DNA of 11,803 nt from Rubrivivax sp. Lineage in GTDB: Bacteria > Pseudomonadota > Gammaproteobacteria > Burkholderiales > Burkholderiaceae_C. Both the position numbers and the translations under genes were made by a program. Shown in pieces: positions 1 to 4,977 of the stretch. Positions within the stretch are counted from its first letter, which is position 1. Every line of letters starts with the position of its first letter. The notes under the pieces were generated by a model that was not told the origin of the DNA, did no database searches, and worked only from the letters and a program-made list of their open reading frames with translations. The DNA is taken from contig JAUYAJ010000185.1 in the NCBI GenBank assembly GCA_030693565.1, positions 1 through 11,803 of the forward strand, in the 5' to 3' direction.

Positions 1-973
1 GGCCGTCGCTGACCAGCAGCACATAAGGCTTGGCCTGGTCCAGGCGCAGTGCCGACTCCGGGATCGCCAGCGCGCTGCGCCGCTGCAGTTCGATGCTGCC
101 GCGGGCGAACAAGCCCTGGCGCAGCGCCGCCTGGCCGGCAAATGGCAGCACTGCCAGGTAGGCGGTGACGGCGCGCGTGCCGGGCTGGGCGCTGGGGTTG
201 ATGCGCACGACGCGGGCCGGCACGTCGTCGGCCAGGCCATCGACCTGCAGCCGGGCGGTCTGGCCGACGCGCAGCGCCGGCACGTCGTCGCCGGCGATTG
301 CTGCTTCGAGCTCAAGGAGCGTCAGATCGACGATCTCGAGCAGCCGGGCATCGACGCCGACGCGCTCGCCTGGCTGGACGAAGCGCTGCGACACCAGGCC
401 GGCCAAGGGCGCGATCACCTCGCAGTCGGCCACCGCCTTGCGCGCCAGTTCGGCGGCGGCGCGCGCTGCCTGCAGCGAGGCCAGCGCGCCGCCGGCCGAA
501 CTGGCCGATGTGTCGAGCGCGTTCTTCGAGATGAAGCCTTGGTCGACCAGGGCGCGGTTGTTGGCCAGCGTGCGCTGGGCGATGTCGAACTGGGCCTGGG
601 CGGCGCCGACCTGGTCCTCGGCCTGGCGCAGCCGCCAGCGGTATTCGGTGTCGTCGAGGCGGCCGATGCGCTGGCCCGCGCTGACGCGGTCGCCTTCGCG
701 CACCGTCAGCTCGCGCAGTTCGGCGGCCACCTTGGCTTTGACGACGGCGCTGTCGCGCGCTTTCAGGCCGCCGGAAACCGCCAGCGACTGGCCAAGCTCG
801 GTGCGGGCGACGATGGCGACGTCGGTGGCGGCCAGCTCGATGGCCTGGGCGGCTGCTGGAACCGCCGGCGCTGCGCTGCGCGCCGCCAGGCGCTGCATCA
901 CGGTGCGGCCGGCAAAGGCCGCCAGGATCAGGACGACGACGAGGGCGACGATCCAGCGCTGGCGCCGGCTCAT
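1..973 (-). CDS. RND-type efflux periplasmic adaptor (HlyD/AcrA-like membrane fusion protein), partial at the C-terminus
   Basis: Membrane fusion proteins of this family bridge an inner-membrane RND pump and an outer-membrane channel. The 324 visible residues read from ATG at 973 without a stop to the left edge, so the C-terminus is missing. Residues 8-22 are a hydrophobic N-terminal anchor (WIVALVVVLILAAF) without a lipobox cysteine. Residues about 65-108 form the first lipoyl half, with VREGDRVSAGQ typical of the family. Residues about 109-182 are an Ala/Gln-rich alpha-hairpin, about 183-206 the second lipoyl half (APLAGLVSQRFVQPGERV), and about 215-300 the beta-barrel part. The start codon overlaps the tetR stop as ATGA, so the two are very likely translationally coupled and share tetR's promoter. 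The RND pump gene is expected beyond the left edge. The substrate cannot be told. The family call is firm. Confidence 0.92.
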   Translation of the reverse strand, partial: MSRRQRWIVALVVVLILAAFAGRTVMQRLAARSAAPAVPAAAQAIELAATDVAIVARTELGQSLAVSGGLKARDSAVVKAKVAAELRELTVREGDRVSAGQRIGRLDDTEYRWRLRQAEDQVGAAQAQFDIAQRTLANNRALVDQGFISKNALDTSASSAGGALASLQAARAAAELARKAVADCEVIAPLAGLVSQRFVQPGERVGVDARLLEIVDLTLLELEAAIAGDDVPALRVGQTARLQVDGLADDVPARVVRINPSAQPGTRAVTAYLAVLPFAGQAALRQGLFARGSIELQRRSALAIPESALRLDQAKPYVLLVSDG

Positions 974-1650
974 GCGCGCACCCGGTGGCTGGCAGGGCGG
1001 GGCGCCGGGGCGCGCACTTCCAGGCCGCCCAGCACCAGGTCGAGCTGGGTCGTGAGCATGGTTTCGGCGTCGATCGGCGAGTCTTCGTTCATCGGACAGG
1101 CGCCGAAGGAATGCTGGTGCAAGGCGAGAAAGATCATCGGGGCTATCAAGACATGGGCGACCGCATGCACGGGCATGGGCCGGAACTCACCGCGGTCGAT
1201 GCCGCGCTGGACGATGCCGGAGAACAGGCGGTCGGCGGGTTCGATGACCTCGTCGCTGTAGAACTGCGCCAGTTCGGGGAAATTGCGGACTTCGGCGATG
1301 ACGATCTTGTGGATGCCGGCGGCCGGGGTGTTGCCCACCCGCTCCCACCAGGTGCGCATCAGGCAGCCGAGCAACTCGGAAGACGAACCGCTGAAGTTGC
1401 CCGCCAGCTCCAGGCCTTCGGCGATCAGGCTCGACATGTTCTGCCGCACCACCGCCTTGAAGAGCTCTTCCTTGCTCGGGTAGTACAGGTATAGCGTGCC
1501 TTTGGAAACGCCGGCACGCCGCGCCACCTCTTCCGAGCGCGTGGCGGCAAAGCCTTTTTCGACGAACAAGGCGAGCGCGGCGTCCAGCAATTCCTGCGGG
1601 CGTGTCTCTTTGCGGCGCTGGCGCGCATGCTCGGGTTTCGGGGTGGCCAT
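970..1650 (-). CDS. TetR/AcrR-family transcriptional repressor of the adjacent efflux operon
   Basis: This 226-residue protein is of usual TetR length. Residues about 17-62 are the N-terminal DNA-binding domain, with a helix-turn-helix around 38-58 (SEEVARRAGVSKGTLYLYYP) that closely matches the family pattern and is followed by K-E-E-L-F. The rest is the variable ligand-binding and dimerisation domain. The ATG at 1650 follows a short leader with no clear Shine-Dalgarno, and the promoter geometry (-10 at 1674-1679) supports this start. A palindromic operator lies between promoter and start codon, so autorepression is likely. Its 3' end overlaps the adaptor gene by ATGA, which points to regulation of that pump as its job. 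The inducing ligand is unknown; drugs, solvents or fatty acids are typical for the family. Confidence 0.93.
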   Translation of the reverse strand: MATPKPEHARQRRKETRPQELLDAALALFVEKGFAATRSEEVARRAGVSKGTLYLYYPSKEELFKAVVRQNMSSLIAEGLELAGNFSGSSSELLGCLMRTWWERVGNTPAAGIHKIVIAEVRNFPELAQFYSDEVIEPADRLFSGIVQRGIDRGEFRPMPVHAVAHVLIAPMIFLALHQHSFGACPMNEDSPIDAETMLTTQLDLVLGGLEVRAPAPRPASHRVRA

Positions 1651-1654
1651 ATGC

Positions 1655-1674
1655 TACTGACTGACTGGTCAGTA
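1655..1674. promoter_or_regulatory. TetR operator palindrome (TACTGA-N8-TCAGTA with nested ACTGAC-TG-GTCAGT)
   Basis: The site contains a perfect inverted repeat, TACTGA at 1655-1660 and TCAGTA at 1669-1674, separated by eight bases. A second perfect palindrome, ACTGAC-TG-GTCAGT, is nested at 1660-1673 because of a CTGACTGACTGG run. It lies between the -10 box of the tetR promoter and the tetR start codon, covering the predicted transcription start. A bound repressor would therefore block initiation. TetR-family regulators of efflux operons commonly use palindromes of the ACTGAC/GTCAGT type. The palindrome is seen directly; its assignment to this TetR is inference from position. Confidence 0.82.
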
Positions 1675-1702
1675 ATATAGCGAGCGCCGCGATGGTGGTC
1701 AA
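1674..1702 (-). promoter_or_regulatory. Sigma70-type promoter of the tetR-efflux operon
   Basis: Read on the minus strand, TTGACC (1702-1697) matches the -35 consensus at five of six positions. A 17-base spacer (1696-1680) follows, then TATATT (1679-1674) as the -10 box. Predicted transcription starts near 1667, giving a leader of about 17 bases before the ATG at 1650. This is an unusually AT-rich, near-consensus promoter in a GC-rich region, and it abuts the operator palindrome. The pattern suggests a strong promoter normally held off by the repressor. Confidence 0.8.
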
Positions 1703-1732
1703 TGTGCGGGTACTCGGCGACCAGGGCGCCGC

Positions 1733-1738
1733 TATCAT
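1733..1738 (+). promoter_or_regulatory. Possible -10 box for uppP
   Basis: TATCAT lies 32 bases before the proposed TTG start of uppP and would put a transcription start near 1745. No convincing -35 hexamer is seen about 17 bases upstream. It is downstream of the divergent tetR promoter and about 60 bases from the operator, so uppP is probably not under the same repressor. Confidence 0.35.
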
Positions 1739-1770
1739 GCGCGGCTTTGCCAGCGCCCGGAGCCGACGCC

Positions 1771-2628
1771 TTGGACCCTATCCTGTTGCTCAAGGCCGCC
1801 CTGATGGGCTTGGTCGAAGGCTTGACCGAGTTCCTGCCGATCTCGTCGACCGGCCACCTGATCCTGGCCGGGTCGCTGCTCGACTTCACCGGCGAAACTG
1901 CCAAGGTGTTCGACATCGCGATCCAGACCGGTGCCATCTTCGCCGTCATCTGGCATTACCGCCAGCGCCTGACGGCCACCGTGGCCGGCATCGGCCACGA
2001 CCCGGTGGCGCAGCGCTTCGTCCGCAACGTCGCCATTGCGTTCATCCCGGCGGCTTTGGCTGGCTTGCTGCTGGCCAAGGCGGTCAAGGCCTGGCTGTTC
2101 CACCCGGTGCCGGTGGCGATGGCCTTCATCGTCGGCGGCGTCATCATCCTGTGGGCCGAGCGACGCCACCACCGGCTGTACGGCGAGCGCGACCTCGAAG
2201 GCCAGCGCCACGCCCGCGTCGAGTCGGTCGACGACATGACGGCGCGTGACGCGCTCGTCGTCGGCTTGCTGCAATGCCTGGCGCTGATCCCCGGCACCAG
2301 CCGCTCGGGCGCCACCATCATCGGTGCGATGGTCTATGGCTTTTCGCGCAAATGCGCCACCGAGTTCAGCTTCTTCCTCGGCATCCCGACGCTGATCGCC
2401 GCTGGCGCCTATTCGGTGATCAAGGAGCGCGACCACCTGCACTGGGCCGACCTGCCGATGTTCGCCGTCGGTCTGGTGGTGTCTTTCGTCAGTGCGCTGC
2501 TGTGCATCCGCTGGCTGCTGCGCTATGTCTCGACGCACGACTTCAGCATCTTCGCCTGGTACCGCATCGTCTTCGGTGCGGTGGTGCTGCTGACGGCCTG
2601 GACCGGCGTCGTCAGCTGGAGCGCCTGA
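1771..2628 (+). CDS. uppP: Undecaprenyl-diphosphate phosphatase (UppP/BacA)
   Basis: UppP is an integral inner-membrane enzyme that dephosphorylates undecaprenyl pyrophosphate, recycling the lipid carrier for peptidoglycan and other envelope polymers; extra copies confer bacitracin resistance. The family's two signature regions are intact: EGLTEFLPISSTGHL at residues 16-30 (Glu16, Glu20, Ser26, His29) and PGTSRSGAT at 174-182 (Arg178). Several hydrophobic segments run through the rest. TTG at 1771 was chosen because it gives the canonical MDPILLLKA N-terminus and 285 residues (E. coli about 273), and a CGGAG lies eight bases upstream. The frame stays open to an ATG at 1702, but that extension is not family-like and would cross the TATCAT box. 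The 3' end overlaps convergent trmB by 17 bases. Confidence 0.95.
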   Translation: MDPILLLKAALMGLVEGLTEFLPISSTGHLILAGSLLDFTGETAKVFDIAIQTGAIFAVIWHYRQRLTATVAGIGHDPVAQRFVRNVAIAFIPAALAGLLLAKAVKAWLFHPVPVAMAFIVGGVIILWAERRHHRLYGERDLEGQRHARVESVDDMTARDALVVGLLQCLALIPGTSRSGATIIGAMVYGFSRKCATEFSFFLGIPTLIAAGAYSVIKERDHLHWADLPMFAVGLVVSFVSALLCIRWLLRYVSTHDFSIFAWYRIVFGAVVLLTAWTGVVSWSA

Positions 2629-3322
2629 ACACCAGGTCCCAGACGCCGTGGCCGAGTTTGAGGCCGCGGGCCTCGAACTTGGTCAGCGGCCGCCAGTCCG
2701 GCCGCGGGGCGAAGCCGGCCGCGCTGTTGGCCAGCCGCGGCTCGGCGGCCAGCACCGCGAGCATCTGCTCGGCATAGGGCTGCCAGTCGGTGGCGCAGTG
2801 CAGGTAGCCGCCGGGCGCCAGCCGCGACACCACGAGGTCGACAAAGGGCGGCCGCACCAGCCGGCGCTTGTTGTGGCGCAGCTTGTGCCAGGGATCGGGA
2901 AACCAGATGTGAACGCCGGCCAGCGAGGCCGGGGCGACCATCTGCTGCAAGACCTCGACGGCGTCGTGGCGGACGATGCGCAGGTTGCTCAGCGCGCGTT
3001 CGCCGATGCGCTTGAGCAAGGCGCCGACGCCGGGTTCGTGGACCTCGACGCCGATGAAGTCGGTGCCCGGCTGGTCTGCCGCCACTTGTGCGGTGGCGTC
3101 GCCCATGCCGAAGCCGATCTCCAGCACCAGCGGGGCAGGGCGGCCGAAGACCGCCGCCGCATCCAGTGTTGCAGCGGCGTAAGGCAGAACAAAGCGCGGA
3201 CCGAGTTCAAGCAGCGCACGCTGCTGGCCGGGGCCGACGCGGCCGGTGCGCATCACAAAGCTGCGGATCGGCGCGCTGCGCGGGTCTTCGTCGGGCGGTG
3301 GCGGGGTGAAGGGGCGGTTCAA
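2612..3322 (-). CDS. trmB: tRNA (guanine-N7-)-methyltransferase TrmB
   Basis: TrmB transfers a methyl group from S-adenosylmethionine to N7 of G46 in the tRNA variable loop. The Rossmann SAM site reads VLEIGFGMGD at residues 66-75, followed by the acidic GVEVHE at 91-96. The family hallmark WFPDPWHK with R-H-N-K-R-R lies at 140-154. The C-terminal T-K-F-E-x-R-G...GHGVWDL motif is also present. TTG at 3322 was chosen because it gives 236 residues (E. coli 239) and keeps the N-terminal APIRSFVMRTGR segment typical of betaproteobacterial TrmB. ATG 3253 or GTG 3256 would cut through that segment, and the open frame to 3637 runs into the upstream gene. No good Shine-Dalgarno is seen. It lies 46 bases downstream of the DUF6515-like gene, so co-transcription is possible though functionally unrelated. 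Confidence 0.93.
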   Translation of the reverse strand: MNRPFTPPPPDEDPRSAPIRSFVMRTGRVGPGQQRALLELGPRFVLPYAAATLDAAAVFGRPAPLVLEIGFGMGDATAQVAADQPGTDFIGVEVHEPGVGALLKRIGERALSNLRIVRHDAVEVLQQMVAPASLAGVHIWFPDPWHKLRHNKRRLVRPPFVDLVVSRLAPGGYLHCATDWQPYAEQMLAVLAAEPRLANSAAGFAPRPDWRPLTKFEARGLKLGHGVWDLVFRRSS

Positions 3323-3368
3323 GCGGGGCGGACGGCGGTGATGGGGCCGCAATTCTAGTGGCGCTGCC

Positions 3369-4004
3369 TCAGCGCAGGCTGTAGCCGCGGCCCTCCAGGC
3401 AAGCGCTGGCGGCGCGGTCGTAGTCGTCGCGGCGGCTGTCGCCGGGCGCGACCTGGCCGGTGGCTTGCAGCGTCGGGTCGAGGCCGGTCTGGCCCACCGC
3501 CCAGCGGTGGCATTCGTATTCGTCGTTGGCCTGGCGCTGCGGCGACTGGCCTTCGCGCGGGTAGACGAAGGTCCGCTGCGGGGTCGGGAAGGCGGGCGCG
3601 GCATCGTCAGGCGCATCGACGACTTCGTAGCCGCCATGCGGCCGGGCGCGGTAGTAGACGCCGTTGGCGTAGTGATAGCTCAAGGCGCCGAGGGTGACCA
3701 CGGTGACAAAGGCCGGCAAAGCGCCGACGATGACGCCGCGCGGCGGCCGAGTCACCACGTAATGCCCGGGTCGGCCGCCGTACCAGACGCCGCTGTCGAA
3801 CCCGTAGCGCGACTGGCCATGGACGACCACCGCGCTGCGCGGTGGCGGCGCGCCGACGCGCTGGCCTTGCACCGGGTAGCGGTGTGAATGGCCGTAGCGC
3901 GTGTCCTGCCATTGATTCGGACCCGGCCGGTCGTCGCGCGGACCGGCCCAGGCCGGGGCGGCCAGCGCCAGCGTCAGCACTGTCAAGATGAGGCGGTACT
4001 TCAT
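3369..4004 (-). CDS. DUF6515-like exported protein with C-terminal two-cysteine module
   Basis: The 211-residue product starts with a clear Sec signal peptide (MKYRLILTVLTLALAAPAWA, cleavage after Ala20). A Pro/Arg/Gly/Tyr-rich segment follows, then a hydrophobic stretch at about 90-109 and a Tyr-rich YHYANGVYYR...GYEVV block at 110-129. That block resembles DUF6515 proteins (assigned from memory). Residues 147-177 carry VYPREGQS...D-E-Y-E-C...W-A-x-x-QTGLDP, and the end (192-211) has D-D-Y-D-R-A-x-S-A-C...GYS. The only two cysteines, Cys165 and Cys202, sit in these blocks. The same split module occurs in the gene upstream. AAAGGA six bases before the ATG supports the start. It is probably periplasmic or surface-exposed. 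No function is established; a structural or envelope role is a guess. Confidence 0.8.
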   Translation of the reverse strand: MKYRLILTVLTLALAAPAWAGPRDDRPGPNQWQDTRYGHSHRYPVQGQRVGAPPPRSAVVVHGQSRYGFDSGVWYGGRPGHYVVTRPPRGVIVGALPAFVTVVTLGALSYHYANGVYYRARPHGGYEVVDAPDDAAPAFPTPQRTFVYPREGQSPQRQANDEYECHRWAVGQTGLDPTLQATGQVAPGDSRRDDYDRAASACLEGRGYSLR

Positions 4005-4028
4005 GGGCAGTCCTTTGGCCTCGGCGGA

Positions 4029-4622
4029 TCAGCCGACGCTGTAATGGCGCGCTGTCATGCAGGCTGACATGGCGCGCTGGAAGTCGTCGATCGCGCCCTG
4101 GGAGCGGCCTTGGGCGCGCTGGCTGCGGGCGGCATCGGCGCGGTCCGCCGCCTGAGCACGTTGCTGGTCGCCGGCGGCCCCCATCAGGCCACCGAGCACG
4201 GCGCCCAGCACCATGGCTTCGCCGCTGTGGCGCGGTGAGCTGACGATGGCGCCAACCGCCGCGCCGGTGACCGCGCCGAGGGCGGCACCAGCGCCGCTGC
4301 TGCGCTCGGCGCCGCGCGGCGTGGCCGGGCGGCTGACCGGGGTCATGCCGGGGTCGAAGCCGGTTTGCTGGCGCGCCCATTGGTAGCACTCGTAGCGGTC
4401 GCGGTGCTGCTGGTCGGCGCTCTGGCCGCGGCTGGGGTAGAAGTACAGCGCCGGCCGCGGCGCTTCGGCGGCCGCTGGCGGCGGTGCCTGGCGCATCGCG
4501 CGGCGCTGCGGTGCCACCACGCAGGCGCTCAGCGTCATCGCCGCGGCGACCAGCAAGGCCAGGGTCGGCGCGCGCGAGCGCGTGGTCGGCGCCAGAGGCA
4601 GAGGCGTGGAGGGCTTGTGCAT
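4029..4622 (-). CDS. Glycine-zipper lipoprotein with two-cysteine module
   Basis: This 197-residue protein has a hydrophobic segment at 20-33 ending in lipobox LSAC, so Cys34 should be lipidated; +2 Val suggests sorting to the outer membrane. Residues 60-91 hold YFYPSRGQS...R-Y-E-C-Y-Q-W-A-x-x-QTGFDP. Residues 110-150 are a glycine-zipper region of small residues (GAGAALGAVTGAAVGAI and AVLGGLMGAAG), which usually forms membrane-associated hairpins. An Ala/Gln/Arg-rich linker (152-176) precedes a terminal D-D-F-Q-R-A-x-S-A-C...HYSVG block. Cys79 and Cys188 match Cys165 and Cys202 of the gene 24 bases downstream, so the two look like paralogues of one module in an operon. The ATG at 4622 lacks a clear Shine-Dalgarno. 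Glycine-zipper lipoproteins are often envelope-stress or structural proteins, but no specific role can be given. Confidence 0.8.
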   Translation of the reverse strand: MHKPSTPLPLAPTTRSRAPTLALLVAAAMTLSACVVAPQRRAMRQAPPPAAAEAPRPALYFYPSRGQSADQQHRDRYECYQWARQQTGFDPGMTPVSRPATPRGAERSSGAGAALGAVTGAAVGAIVSSPRHSGEAMVLGAVLGGLMGAAGDQQRAQAADRADAARSQRAQGRSQGAIDDFQRAMSACMTARHYSVG

Positions 4623-4766
4623 GGCGCCAGCATGCCACGCCAGCGTCGCCCTGACATTGCCGTGTGTAAAGCTGTGTGGTCGCAGGCAAAGCCGTGCAGC
4701 GAGGTCCTGGTCGGCGAGCCGGCCGCCGGCAGCGGCGCGCGGCGATCACGTAAACTGCGGCCGCGT
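4623..4766. other. Divergent intergenic region between the lipoprotein gene and tRNA-Gly
   Basis: This 144-base gap must hold promoters for both directions. On the plus strand, TAAACT at 4751-4756 is a plausible -10 box about ten bases before the mature tRNA 5' end, but no matching -35 is seen in the GC-rich sequence upstream. On the minus strand, TTACAC-like sequence near 4670 preceded by TTTGCC near 4690 is a weak promoter candidate for the lipoprotein gene. Neither is firm. Confidence 0.35.
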
Positions 4767-4840
4767 GCGGGCGTAGCTCAATGGCAGAGCTGAAGCTTCC
4801 CAAGCTTAAGACGAGGGTTCGATTCCCTTCGCCCGCTCCA
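4767..4840 (+). tRNA. tRNA-Gly (anticodon CCC)
   Basis: The 74-base sequence folds as a cloverleaf. The acceptor stem pairs GCGGGCG (4767-4773) with CGCCCGC (4830-4836). The D-arm is GCTC/GAGC (4776-4779 and 4787-4790). The anticodon loop TTCCCAA (4797-4803) lies between GAAGC and GCTTA, leaving a 27-43 G-A mismatch. The T-arm is GAGGG-TTCGATT-CCCTT. The discriminator is T and the CCA is encoded (4838-4840). Sequence and anticodon match the glyU-type tRNA-Gly reading GGG codons. No copy of the 3' end is seen elsewhere in the window, so nothing suggests use as an integration site. Confidence 0.97.
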
Positions 4841-4863
4841 TGTCCCCCGCGATGCCTGTTCGA

Positions 4864-4879
4864 TGTCGCGCCGGCGACA
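4864..4879 (+). terminator. Short hairpin after tRNA-Gly, weak terminator candidate
   Basis: TGTCGC (4864-4869) and GCGACA (4874-4879) form a six-base stem around a GCCG tetraloop, 24 bases after the tRNA CCA. There is no following T run, so intrinsic termination is uncertain. Confidence 0.3.
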
Positions 4880-4977
4880 GTGACCCTCGGGTTCCACCGC
4901 ATCGCTGATCGTCAGGCGCCGCCGTAGCATGAACTGGCCAGCGGTCATGGCGATCGCGACGGAAACGGGGATTCACC

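Noticed and set aside
1735..2538. 267-codon minus-strand frame opposite uppP
   Set aside because: It is a shadow of uppP, which has both catalytic motifs. The frame is rich in Asp, Gln, His and Arg without any family signature.
3323..3637. N-terminal extension of trmB to an ATG at 3637
   Set aside because: It would overlap the DUF6515-like coding sequence by about 270 bases and encodes Pro/Arg/Ala/Thr-rich sequence absent from TrmB proteins. TTG 3322 gives the family length.
4767..4840. tRNA-Gly as an attachment site for an integrated element
   Set aside because: No integrase gene and no duplicated tRNA 3' segment is visible in the window, and the flanking genes look chromosomal.
3607..4902. 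431-codon minus-strand frame spanning the two envelope genes and the tRNA
   Set aside because: It runs through the tRNA gene and out of frame across two genes with clear signal peptides. It is Arg/Pro/Ala-rich with no domain.
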